Source: Marinobacter litoralis | GTDB lineage: Bacteria > Pseudomonadota > Gammaproteobacteria > Pseudomonadales > Oleiphilaceae | Length of the DNA: 64,000 nucleotides | Assembly (NCBI RefSeq): GCF_003336705.1 | Contig: NZ_QMDL01000002.1 | Span: forward strand, 667,262 to 731,261 | Direction of reading: 5' to 3' | Part shown: piece after piece, positions 8,814 through 17,395 of the stretch | Layout: each line of letters starts with the position of its first letter | Numbering within the stretch: position 1 is the first letter of the stretch | Program-made: the position numbers and the translations under genes | Notes under the pieces: generated by a model | What the model was told of the DNA's origin: nothing | What the model saw: only the letters and a program-made list of their open reading frames with translations | Databases searched by the model: none

Positions 8814-10712
8814 ATGACGGTTACCTATCATCGCGAACAAGAGCTCGGCATCATCACAGTCGACAATCCGCCGGTGAACGCCCTGTCCCATGCCGTTCGC
8901 CAGGGGCTGAACGATGCCCTTGCCCAAGCCCGGAATGATGACTCCGAGGCGGTCTTGCTATTCTGTGCGGGCCGGACCTTTGTGGCTGGAGCGGACATCA
9001 CCGAGTTCGGCAAGCCCGTTCAATCCCCCTCACTGCAGCAGGTCAATGAGAGGCTGGAGTCCCTCGGCAAACCGGTGGTTGCCGCTATCCACGGCACTGC
9101 GCTCGGCGGCGGGTTCGAACTGGCACTGTGTTGCCACTACCGCTGCGCCAGTCCCTCGGCGGCGGTGGGGCTGCCGGAAGTCAACCTGGGGCTGCTACCG
9201 GGTGCCGGAGGCACGCAACGGGTGCCCCGGCTTATCGGCCCCCAAGCGGCCCTGGATATGATCACGGGCGGCCAGAAAATTACAGCAACAGACGCGGCCG
9301 GCCTGGGGTTGATCGACCGGGTTCTGGAAGGCGAGCTGAAACCTGCAGCCATCGCGTATGCCCGTGAGCTAATTGCCGGTGGGGCGCCCCTGCGACGGAT
9401 TCGCGACCTTTCCGTGCCTGCCCCCGGATTCAACCAGAATGCGTTCGACGAATACCGCAAGCAATTGGGCAAACGTAAGCGAGGCCAGCAGGCACCGCAG
9501 AAAATCGTCGACTGCATCGAGGCGGCTACCCGGCTGACTTTCGACGAAGGACTGGCATTCGAACGTGAACGCTTTACCGAATGCGTGGCCTCGGAACAGT
9601 CCGCTGCCCTCCGCCATATTTTCTTCGCCGAACGCACGGCACCAAAAATCCGTGGCCTGGACACAGCCGTGCAGCCCAGGCCCATCAATCGGGTCGGCAT
9701 TATCGGTGCCGGCACCATGGGCGGCGGTATCGCCATGGTCTTCGCCAACGCCGGCATACCGGTGACCCTGCTGGAACTGAACGACGAAGGGCTGCAACGC
9801 GGCCTGGCGCTGATCGACAAGAACTACGGCATCACCATCGGCAAAGGCAAGTTGTCTGAGCAGGAAGCGGCTGCTCGCCAGGCCCGGATTTCCGGCAGCA
9901 CAGACTATCATTCCCTGGCCGATGCCGACCTGGTTATCGAAGCGGTTTTCGAGAGCATGGATGTGAAACGCCAGGTATTCAGCAAACTGGATGAAGTCTG
10001 CAAACCAGGAGCCATCCTGGCCACCAACACCTCCTACCTGGACGTCAACGAGATTGCCGCCACTACGACCCGGCCAGAGGATGTCGTCGGCATGCACTTT
10101 TTCAGCCCCGCCAACGTCATGCGACTGCTGGAAGTGGTGCGTGCAGACAAAACCGCAGACGACGTTCTGGCCACTGCCATGTCGCTGGGCAAACGTATTG
10201 GCAAGGTGCCGGTACTGGCAGGGGTCTGTTATGGCTTCATTGGTAACCGTATGCTCAGACAATATGGCAGGGAAGCCCAGTTGTGCATGATTGAAGGTGC
10301 CGCACCAGAGCAGATTGACCGGGTACTGACCAGCTTTGGCATGGCCATGGGCCCCCTGGCCGTTGGCGACTTGGCAGGTCTGGATATTGGCTATAAGGCC
10401 CGTCAGGCACTGACAGCTGAACAGAAGGGCGACCCCAGAACCTATTGCATTGCCGATGCCCTGGTTGAACAGGATCGGCTGGGGCAGAAAACGGGTGCCG
10501 GCTATTACCGCTACGACCCACAAACCCGCGCACGCACACCAGACCCGGAAGTGCTGGAGATTATCCAGGCGCAGGCGGCACAACACGGCGTTCAGCAAAG
10601 GGAGCTTTCGGATGGGGAAATTCTGGACCGACACCTGTTGGCACTGATCAATGAGGGTTTCCGGATTCTGGATTCTGGAGGAAGGGATCGCCCAACGGGC
10701 CAGCGATATTGA
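8814..10712 (+). CDS. Bifunctional enoyl-CoA hydratase/3-hydroxyacyl-CoA dehydrogenase, frameshifted near its C-terminus
   Basis: The crotonase domain (residues 1 to about 190) has the oxyanion-hole segments AGADITEFG and GTALGGGFELAL and the catalytic-Glu region EVNLGLLPGAGGTQR. The NAD-binding domain starts at about residue 300 (GIIGAGTMGGGIAMVFANAG), with HFFSPANVMRLLEVV, then the C-terminal 3HCDH domains. At 10663-10676 the heptamer GGATTCT is repeated in tandem, shifting the frame; translation then runs 12 foreign residues to a stop, giving 632 aa. Removing one copy restores a 699-aa protein of normal family length. AAGGAG lies nine bases before the ATG. The role would be hydration and oxidation in a beta-oxidation-type pathway. 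The last domain is lost unless the duplication is a sequencing error or is corrected. Confidence 0.85.
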   Translation: MTVTYHREQELGIITVDNPPVNALSHAVRQGLNDALAQARNDDSEAVLLFCAGRTFVAGADITEFGKPVQSPSLQQVNERLESLGKPVVAAIHGTALGGGFELALCCHYRCASPSAAVGLPEVNLGLLPGAGGTQRVPRLIGPQAALDMITGGQKITATDAAGLGLIDRVLEGELKPAAIAYARELIAGGAPLRRIRDLSVPAPGFNQNAFDEYRKQLGKRKRGQQAPQKIVDCIEAATRLTFDEGLAFERERFTECVASEQSAALRHIFFAERTAPKIRGLDTAVQPRPINRVGIIGAGTMGGGIAMVFANAGIPVTLLELNDEGLQRGLALIDKNYGITIGKGKLSEQEAAARQARISGSTDYHSLADADLVIEAVFESMDVKRQVFSKLDEVCKPGAILATNTSYLDVNEIAATTTRPEDVVGMHFFSPANVMRLLEVVRADKTADDVLATAMSLGKRIGKVPVLAGVCYGFIGNRMLRQYGREAQLCMIEGAAPEQIDRVLTSFGMAMGPLAVGDLAGLDIGYKARQALTAEQKGDPRTYCIADALVEQDRLGQKTGAGYYRYDPQTRARTPDPEVLEIIQAQAAQHGVQQRELSDGEILDRHLLALINEGFRILDSGGRDRPTGQRY

Positions 10713-10920
10713 TGTGGTATACGTGTGTGGCTATGGATTTCCGTCTTACCGGGGTGGCCCGATGTTCCACGCCAGCCAGCGCGGCCTGAAAAACGTCTAC
10801 GACAGTATTCTGAGGCTTCAGAAACAGACCGGCGAGGCGCACTGGGCACCCGCTCCGTTATTGGAGCAACTGGTAAGTGAGGGCAGAAGCCTCAGCGATT
10901 GGGAATCTGATAGAACCTGA
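10675..10920 (+). pseudogene. Detached C-terminal part of the hydratase/dehydrogenase gene
   Basis: In the +1 frame relative to the main body, the sequence continues seamlessly from LEEGIAQRASDIDVVYV through GYGFPSYRGGPMF to the natural end of the 3-hydroxyacyl-CoA dehydrogenase second C-terminal domain. It has no start codon or ribosome-binding site of its own that looks used. It is separated from the rest of the gene only by the 7-bp duplication at 10663-10676. Confidence 0.85.
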
Positions 10921-10925
10921 GAAGC

Positions 10926-10961
10926 AACACCGCTCTGGCCAGGGATGACCGGAGCGGTGTT
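10926..10961. terminator. Hairpin between converging hydratase/dehydrogenase and aceF genes
   Basis: AACACCGCTC (10926-10935) pairs perfectly with GAGCGGTGTT (10952-10961). It sits between two convergent stops and could serve both strands. T-runs are weak, so strength is uncertain. Confidence 0.55.
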
Positions 10962-10967
10962 GAGAGA

Positions 10968-12641
10968 TCACAACAGCAGAGTACGAATATCCCCCAACAG
11001 CTGCGTCAACAGGTTGGTAAACCGGGCGGCATCTGCCCCATTCACCGCCCGGTGGTCGTAAGACAGCGACAGCGGCAGCATCAGCCGCGGCTGGAACTCC
11101 TTGCCGTCCCACACCGGTTTCATGGAGGCCTTGGACACACCCAGAATCGCCACTTCCGGCGTATTCACGATCGGTGTGAAAGCAGTGCCCCCGATACCAC
11201 CCAAACTGGTGATGGTGAAGCAAGCGCCCTGCATTTCAGCCGGTTTGAGCTGTTTGTCTCTCGCCTTCTGTGCAAGCTCGGCGCTTTCAGCCGCCAGCTC
11301 CCACAAGCCTTTCTGGTCAACGTCCCGGATCACCGGCACCATCAAACCGTGGGGGGTATCCACCGCAATGCCTATATGAATGTACTTCTTGCGCACCACT
11401 TCCTTGCGCTCCATGTCCAACGATACGTTGAACTGAGGCAATTCGGCCAGCGCAGCAGCACAGGCTTTCAGCAGGAACGGCAGCGGAGTCATTTTCACGC
11501 CCCGCTTTTCGCCGGCGGCCTTCTGTGCTTTGCGGAAGGCTTCCATTTCGGTGATGTCGGCATCGTCAAACTGGGTCACGTGAGGCACGTTCAGCCAGCT
11601 GCGCTGCATGTTGTTCGCCGTAGTGAACATCATGCGAGACATGCTTTCCCGCTCAACCTCACCGAACTTGCTGAAGTCCGGCAGTTTGACTGCGGGGATG
11701 CCGCTTCCGCCACCCACAGAAGAACCCTGCTGCACCTGCTGTAGCTGGCCCTTTACGTAATCCTGAACATCGTCTTTCAGGATTCGGTTCTTCGGGCCGG
11801 AACCCTTGATGCGAGTCAGGTCTGCACCCAGCTCCCGCGCCAGTTTCCGAACCGCCGGGCCTGCATGCACCTTGGCACCCGGTGAAGGTGGTGCGTAGGT
11901 GGCACTTTGAGCCGGGCTGTCTTCTGTTTTTTCCGGCTTGGCATCGGATTTGGCTTCTGCCTCGTCTGCGCTTTCTTTGGCTGGCGCTTTCTCTTCTTCG
12001 GCTTCAGATTCGTCCGTTTCCCCACTTTCGTCTTCGACGACCAGATCCAGCAAGTCGGCGCCTTCAGAAAGTTTGTCACCTTCTTTCACCAGCAATTTAC
12101 TCACTTTGCCGGCGAAAGGAGATGGAATTTCCATGGTCGCTTTGTCGGATTCCACGGTCACCAGTGGGTCGTCTACTGCAACCGTGTCACCCTCCGAGAC
12201 GTTAATCTCGATGACCGGAATGTCTTCCATACCGTCGAGCGAGGGTACTTTCACTCGTTCCGTGCGCGAGCCACCCGACTGCTTCTTCGGAGCCGGCTTG
12301 CTGTCTTCGGACTTGGCTTCAGGCTTCTCTTCCGAGTCGGATTTGCTTTCAGCCTCCGCACTCCCGGAACCCTCTTCCTCATCGCCTGAATCGCCGGAGT
12401 CATCGCTGGCAACGAGCATCGCCACCACGTCGCCCTCTTTGATTTTGTCACCGACTTTGGCGGTGATCTTGCTGATCTTTCCGGCTGCAGGTGACGGTAA
12501 TTCGACCGTCGCCTTGTCGGTTTCAACCGTCAGAATCGGATCTTCTTCCTGGACTGTATCCCCTTCACTGGCGATGATTTCGATCACCTCGACTTCATCA
12601 GCACCGCCGAGATCGGGAACTTTAATTTCCTGTTCACTCAT
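10968..12641 (-). CDS. aceF: Dihydrolipoamide acetyltransferase, E2 of pyruvate dehydrogenase
   Basis: 557 aa. There are two N-terminal lipoyl domains, with lipoylated lysines at Lys43 (ETDKATVE) and Lys167 (ESDKATME). These are joined by acidic Glu/Ser/Lys-rich linkers, then a peripheral-subunit-binding domain (about 258-295, VRKLARELGAD) and the catalytic acyltransferase domain with His530 in SYDHRAVNG. It transfers acetyl groups from E1 to CoA. E. coli AceF has three lipoyl domains; two is normal in several other gammaproteobacteria. It starts 10 bases after aceE with AAGGAG in between, so the two form an operon. No lpd gene (E3) is adjacent. Confidence 0.97.
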   Translation of the reverse strand: MSEQEIKVPDLGGADEVEVIEIIASEGDTVQEEDPILTVETDKATVELPSPAAGKISKITAKVGDKIKEGDVVAMLVASDDSGDSGDEEEGSGSAEAESKSDSEEKPEAKSEDSKPAPKKQSGGSRTERVKVPSLDGMEDIPVIEINVSEGDTVAVDDPLVTVESDKATMEIPSPFAGKVSKLLVKEGDKLSEGADLLDLVVEDESGETDESEAEEEKAPAKESADEAEAKSDAKPEKTEDSPAQSATYAPPSPGAKVHAGPAVRKLARELGADLTRIKGSGPKNRILKDDVQDYVKGQLQQVQQGSSVGGGSGIPAVKLPDFSKFGEVERESMSRMMFTTANNMQRSWLNVPHVTQFDDADITEMEAFRKAQKAAGEKRGVKMTPLPFLLKACAAALAELPQFNVSLDMERKEVVRKKYIHIGIAVDTPHGLMVPVIRDVDQKGLWELAAESAELAQKARDKQLKPAEMQGACFTITSLGGIGGTAFTPIVNTPEVAILGVSKASMKPVWDGKEFQPRLMLPLSLSYDHRAVNGADAARFTNLLTQLLGDIRTLLL

Positions 12642-12651
12642 AGCGGACTCC

Positions 12652-15315
12652 TTAGCTGTGCGCCGGGTTCGGTTTGTTGCGATCGATACCGTACTTGCGC
12701 ATCGCTTCGAGAACCTGCTTCTGGTCGATTTCGCCGTCTTTAGCTAAAGCCGCCAACGCATCAACCGTGACGTAATAACGGTCTACCTCGAAGAAGTTAC
12801 GAAGCTTCTCGCGGGTATCGCTACGGCCGAAGCCGTCGGTGCCCAACGTCATGTAGGTAGCCGGGATGTATGCCCGCAGCTGTTCGGAATGCAGCTTGAT
12901 GTAGTCGGTTGATGAAATCACCGGCCCTTTCTGCTTTTCCAGACACTGGGTGACGTATGCCTTACGCGGCTTGTCATCCGGGTGCAGTGCGTTCCAACGT
13001 TCAACGTGCTGACCATCGCGGGCCAGTTCGTTGTAGCTGGTTACACTCCAGACATCCGATGCCACTCCCCAGTCTTCTTTCAGCAACTGAGCGGCTTCGC
13101 GCACTTCGTTGAAAATGGCACCGGCGCCCATCAACTGAACCCGCGGCGATTTTTTCTTGCCTTTGGCTTCAACGGATTCAAACAGGTACATGCCTTTGAT
13201 GATGCCTTCCTCACAGCCCTTGGGCATCGCAGGCTGCACGTAGTTCTCGTTTTCCATGGTCAAGTAGTAGAAAACGTTCTTGTCTTCTTCAAACATCTCC
13301 TTCATGCCATGGTGGATCACCACCGCCATCTCGTACCCGTAGGCCGGGTCGTAGGCTTTACAGTTCGGAATGGTGTTGGCCAGCACATGGCTGTGGCCAT
13401 CTTGGTGCTGCAGACCTTCGCCGTTCAGCGTGGTTCGCCCTGCGGTACCGCCAATCAGGAACCCGCGAGCCTGCATATCGCCCGAGGCCCAGGCCAGGTC
13501 ACCAATTCGCTGGAAACCAAACATAGAATAGAAGGTGTAGAACGGAATCAGCGGGAAGCTGTTATTGCTGTAGGACGTAGCCGCGGCCATCCAAGTCGCC
13601 ATGGCACCTGCTTCGTTGATGCCTTCCTGCAAGATCTGGCCCTGCTTGGCTTCACGGTAATACATGATCTGGTCACGGTCTTGAGGCACGTACTTTTGCC
13701 CTTCGGACGTATAGATGCCCAGCTGACGGAACATACCTTCCATACCAAAGGTGCGGGCTTCGTCTGGCACAATCGGCACCACACGCTTGCCCACGCGCTT
13801 GTCTTTAACCAAAGCACCCAGCAGACGCACAAACGCCATGGTGGTGGAAATCTCACGGTCACCGGAGCCTTCCAGCACCGCTTTGAAGATATCCAGATCG
13901 GGTATCTGCAAAGGCTGGCACTCTTTGTTGCGTTTGGGATAGAAGCCGCCCAGTTCCTGGCGCTTCTTCTTCATGTAAACCAGCTCAGGGCTGTCTGGTG
14001 CCGGACGGTAATACGGCACATCTTCCAGCTCTTCGTCTTTCAGTGGCACACCGAAACGGTCCCGGAACGCCTTAAGCGTATCCAGATCGAGTTTCTTCAG
14101 CGAGTGCGCCGTGTTCTGCGCTTCACCCGCGGCACCAAAGCCGTAACCTTTGATGGTGTGGGCCAAAATCACCGTCGGCTTGCCGTTATTCTGGTGCACG
14201 GCGCGGTGGTAGGCCGCGTAGACCTTGTATGGATCGTGGCCGCCACGGTTCAGCTTGGCGATGTCGTCATCCGACAGGCGTTCAACCAGCTTGGCCAATT
14301 CCGGATATTTTCCGAAGAACTCTTTACGGGTAGCAGCCGGGCCTTTGAACGCGTAGTTCTGCAGATCGCCGTCGCACACCTCATCCATGGCGCGCTGCAT
14401 GATGCCGTCTTCGTCTTGTTCAAACAGCGGATCCCACATACGGCCCCAAACGACTTTAATGACGTTCCAGCCGGCACCCCGGAAGACGCCTTCCAGCTCT
14501 TGCATGATCTTGCCGTTACCACGAACCGGACCATCCAGACGCTGCAGGTTGCAGTTCACTACAAAGATCAGGTTGTCCAACTTCTCTCGGCCAGCCTTGG
14601 AGATACAGCCGAGGGTTTCGGGCTCGTCACACTCGCCGTCGCCCAGGAAGCTCCACACTTTTCGATCGCCCATGTCGATCAGTTCGCGGCTATGCAAATA
14701 CTTCATCACATGCGCTTGATAGATGGATTGGATTGGTCCGAGCCCCATGGAGACAGTCGGGAACTGCCAGTAGTCAGGCATCAACCATGGGTGCGGGTAG
14801 GAGGACAGGCCTTCGCCGCCGGTTTCTTCACGATATTTGTCCAACTGCTCTTCGCTGAACCGGCCTTCAAGGAACGAACGCGCATAGATACCCGGCGCCG
14901 CATGCCCCTGGAAATACACCAAATCGGAATCCCGCTTGTCATCGCCACCGTGGAAGAAGTAGTTGAAGCCCACGTCATACAATGTGGCGGCAGAAGAGAA
15001 CGTAGAAATGTGGCCACCCAAATCGCCCGGGCGCTTGTTAGCCCGTACCACCATGGCCATGGCGTTCCAGCGAATCAGTGAGCGAATTCGGCGTTCCATG
15101 AACAGATCGCCCGGCATCCGCGCTTCCTGCGTCACCGGAATCGTATTGCGGAATGGCGTGGTGATGGAGTACGGCAACTCGGTGCCATCTCGACTGGCTC
15201 GCTCGGAAAGGCGCTCCAATATGTATTTAACTCGGTCTATACCTTCATTCTCGATCAGAGATTCCAGTGCATCTAACCATTCTCTGGTCTCAATGGGATC
15301 ATCATCCTGGTACAT
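12652..15315 (-). CDS. aceE: Pyruvate dehydrogenase E1 component, homodimeric type
   Basis: 887 aa, the standard length of the single-chain proteobacterial AceE. The thiamine-diphosphate-binding segment is present (SFLGDGECDEPE, then NLIFVVNCNLQRLDGPVRGNGKI), as are the active-site region SYPHPWLMPDYWQFPTVSMG and GLQHQDGHSH. It decarboxylates pyruvate and reductively acetylates the E2 lipoyl groups. The start MYQDDDP is preceded by GGGGAGGG. It is the first gene of the aceEF operon; a 649-base intergene lies upstream. No regulator such as PdhR is next to it. Confidence 0.97.
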   Translation of the reverse strand: MYQDDDPIETREWLDALESLIENEGIDRVKYILERLSERASRDGTELPYSITTPFRNTIPVTQEARMPGDLFMERRIRSLIRWNAMAMVVRANKRPGDLGGHISTFSSAATLYDVGFNYFFHGGDDKRDSDLVYFQGHAAPGIYARSFLEGRFSEEQLDKYREETGGEGLSSYPHPWLMPDYWQFPTVSMGLGPIQSIYQAHVMKYLHSRELIDMGDRKVWSFLGDGECDEPETLGCISKAGREKLDNLIFVVNCNLQRLDGPVRGNGKIMQELEGVFRGAGWNVIKVVWGRMWDPLFEQDEDGIMQRAMDEVCDGDLQNYAFKGPAATRKEFFGKYPELAKLVERLSDDDIAKLNRGGHDPYKVYAAYHRAVHQNNGKPTVILAHTIKGYGFGAAGEAQNTAHSLKKLDLDTLKAFRDRFGVPLKDEELEDVPYYRPAPDSPELVYMKKKRQELGGFYPKRNKECQPLQIPDLDIFKAVLEGSGDREISTTMAFVRLLGALVKDKRVGKRVVPIVPDEARTFGMEGMFRQLGIYTSEGQKYVPQDRDQIMYYREAKQGQILQEGINEAGAMATWMAAATSYSNNSFPLIPFYTFYSMFGFQRIGDLAWASGDMQARGFLIGGTAGRTTLNGEGLQHQDGHSHVLANTIPNCKAYDPAYGYEMAVVIHHGMKEMFEEDKNVFYYLTMENENYVQPAMPKGCEEGIIKGMYLFESVEAKGKKKSPRVQLMGAGAIFNEVREAAQLLKEDWGVASDVWSVTSYNELARDGQHVERWNALHPDDKPRKAYVTQCLEKQKGPVISSTDYIKLHSEQLRAYIPATYMTLGTDGFGRSDTREKLRNFFEVDRYYVTVDALAALAKDGEIDQKQVLEAMRKYGIDRNKPNPAHS

Positions 15316-15964
15316 CTAACCCTCCCCTGAACCTAACGAATGCAACGTGCGCCACGATCAGCAGCCGAACACGATGCGAAATTGGAAACTGCGATAACAG
15401 GCAGCTTTATTGTTGAAGTAACAGCTTGCGAGAAATGCTGAGTGGCCTGCATGACTTCCCTCAAGCATAGAACAGCTTTCATTTTTTTCCTGGGCAGGCC
15501 GATACAACCGCGCCCTTAGAAAAGACAACACAGCGGCCTTAGCCCACCACTAAACCAGGAAAGAAAACGGCTAAAATTACGTACTTTTAGCAAAACAAAC
15601 ACGCATTTTCGTCAGAAACTTGAAATAACGACTGAAGAATCCGCCTGATTTCTGTTTATTTACGTAATAATGACCAACTCACCACACTAAAACAACACGC
15701 CTCAGACCAAGGTCTGATACACCTACGCCCCTTACAAACCTTCGCGTTGCTAAATACTTTTCCGGCCTCCAACGAATGAGCGCACCCCTCAACCACAGGC
15801 CTTCAGCCCAAAACAGCAACCTCAGCGGCAATTCGACCCGACCTGCAAATTAATTAGAACTGAAAATATTTTCAGAATTCTGTATAATTTTCGGCCCGTT
15901 TTTTAGACAACTGTGAAGGTGCTATAGCCTTCTTTTATTTTTATTTCCCAACAGAGGGCGATCT
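15316..15964. other. Long AT-rich divergent intergene between aceE and the KamA-family gene
   Basis: No plausible gene is seen in these 649 bases. They hold the promoter and palindrome before the KamA-family gene (described separately), a perfect 7-bp inverted repeat GCTAAAA/TTTTAGC at 15570-15591, and distant arms GGCCTGC/GCAGGCC at 15444-15450 and 15494-15500 that could fold in the aceE leader. I could not place an aceE promoter with confidence. Confidence 0.6.
15860..15888 (+). promoter_or_regulatory. Promoter with perfect 16-bp palindrome before the KamA-family gene
   Basis: CTGAAAATATTTTCAG (15860-15875) is a perfect palindrome. A consensus -10 TATAAT follows at 15883-15888, placing CTGAAA at the -35 position with a 17-base spacer. 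The palindrome therefore covers the -35 and most of the spacer, where a repressor operator would sit. It does not match the LexA pattern (it lacks CTGT/ACAG). Confidence 0.6.
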
Positions 15965-17329
15965 ATGAACTCCATCGTCACCTTTCCTAACCGTATCCCG
16001 GTGCAGGAATTCGAAGAACGCCGATTCAAGGTGTTTACTGACCGCCAGCTCGACAAAATTGAAGCCATTCAGGATCTGCCAGAAGAAACCCTGTTTGAGA
16101 TGAAGGTTGTGGCCAGCGTGCTGCCTTTCCGCGTCAACGAATACGTCATCAACGAGCTGATCAACTGGGACAAGGTACCGAACGATCCCATCTACCAGTT
16201 GGTGTTCCCGCAAAAGGGCATGCTAAAGGACGAGCATTACGAACAGATGGCACAGCTGCACCGGGACGGCGCAGACAAGAAAGACATTCAGGCTCTTGCC
16301 AAGCAAATCCGCGACGACCTGAACCCGCACCCAGCCGGCCAAATGGAAATGAACATGCCGGAGCTGGACGGTGAAGTACTGGACGGCGTTCAGCACAAGT
16401 ACCGCGAAACCGTGCTGTTCTTCCCGGCCCAAGGCCAGACCTGCCACTCTTATTGCACCTTCTGCTTCCGCTGGGCGCAATTTGTCGGCGACAAAGACTT
16501 GAAGATGGCCAGCACCGAAGCCGAGAAGCTGCACGGCTACTTGCAGGAGCACACCGAGGTAACCGACTTGCTGGTGACCGGTGGCGATCCGATGGTGATG
16601 AAAACCAAGAACCTGGTTCAGTATTTGGAGCCACTGCTGCAGCCGGAATTCGACCACGTTCAGACCATCCGTATCGGCACCAAGGCCCTGACTTTCTGGC
16701 CCTACCGCTTCGTGACTGACAAGGATGCAGACGAACTGATCGAACTGTTCGCCAAACTGGTTGATGCCGGCAAGCACGTGGCGATCATGGCGCACTACAA
16801 CCACTGGCAGGAAATCACCACCGACATCGCGGAAGAAGCCATTCGCCGCATCCGTGCCACCGGTGCTGAAATCCGAGCACAGGGCCCGCTGATCAAACAC
16901 GTTAACGACAACGCCGATGACTGGGCGAAGCTGTGGAAGCGTGAAGTGAAGCTGGGCATCATCCCCTACTACATGTTTGTAGAGCGGGACACCGGCGCCA
17001 AGAACTACTTCGAAGTGCCACTAGCGGAAGCCTACAACATCTACCGCGAAGCCATGAAGAAAGTCTCTGGCCTGGCCCGTACCGCTCGAGGCCCCAGCAT
17101 GAGCGCCGGCCCCGGCAAGGTAGAAATCCAGGGCATCGCCGAAATCCAAGGCGAGAAGGTTTTCGTGCTGCGCTTCCTGCAGGGCCGCAACCCGGATTGG
17201 GTACAGCGCCCGTTCTTCGCCAAGTACAGCGAAACAGCCACTTGGTTGCACGAGCTGGAACCGGCTTTCGGAGAGGAGAAGTTCTTCTTTGAAGATGAGT
17301 TTGAACAGATGAAGAAAGGGAATGGTTAA
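15965..17329 (+). CDS. KamA-family radical SAM protein (lysine 2,3-aminomutase-like)
   Basis: 454 aa. The radical-SAM cluster motif Cys160-X3-Cys164-X2-Cys167 (CHSYCTFC) is clear, followed by the SAM-binding glycine-rich segment (TGGDP) and a C-terminal region with a lysine in GPGKVEIQG that may hold pyridoxal phosphate. The family interconverts alpha- and beta-lysine. At 454 residues it is much longer than EpmB (about 340), which modifies EF-P, and neither efp nor epmA is near. No ablB acetyltransferase (N-acetyl-beta-lysine osmolyte synthesis) is adjacent either. The amino-acid substrate is thus uncertain. The gene stands alone, with its own promoter and a terminator after it. Confidence 0.82.
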   Translation: MNSIVTFPNRIPVQEFEERRFKVFTDRQLDKIEAIQDLPEETLFEMKVVASVLPFRVNEYVINELINWDKVPNDPIYQLVFPQKGMLKDEHYEQMAQLHRDGADKKDIQALAKQIRDDLNPHPAGQMEMNMPELDGEVLDGVQHKYRETVLFFPAQGQTCHSYCTFCFRWAQFVGDKDLKMASTEAEKLHGYLQEHTEVTDLLVTGGDPMVMKTKNLVQYLEPLLQPEFDHVQTIRIGTKALTFWPYRFVTDKDADELIELFAKLVDAGKHVAIMAHYNHWQEITTDIAEEAIRRIRATGAEIRAQGPLIKHVNDNADDWAKLWKREVKLGIIPYYMFVERDTGAKNYFEVPLAEAYNIYREAMKKVSGLARTARGPSMSAGPGKVEIQGIAEIQGEKVFVLRFLQGRNPDWVQRPFFAKYSETATWLHELEPAFGEEKFFFEDEFEQMKKGNG

Positions 17330-17352
17330 GGCCATAGCCTGAAGTAGATGCA

Positions 17353-17386
17353 AAAAGGCCAGATGAAGGAATTCATCTGGCCTTTT
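17353..17386. terminator. Bidirectional intrinsic terminator
   Basis: A perfect 15-bp stem (17353-17367 with 17372-17386) with a GGAA loop carries A-runs on one side and T-runs on the other. It separates the convergent KamA-family and thioredoxin-TPR genes and should end both transcripts. Confidence 0.9.
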
Positions 17387-17395
17387 ACTGCAACC

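Noticed and set aside
12982-15081. A 699-codon open frame on the plus strand across aceE
   Set aside because: It is antisense to a highly conserved gene with complete motifs; its protein is His/Gln/Val-rich without domains, as expected from codon bias in the complementary frame.
15860-15875. LexA box in the KamA-family promoter
   Set aside because: The palindrome has CTGA/TCAG ends rather than CTGT/ACAG, unlike the two true boxes before recN.
15889-15964. Lysine riboswitch before the KamA-family gene
   Set aside because: Only about 70 bases separate the promoter from the start codon, too short for the roughly 170-nt lysine aptamer.
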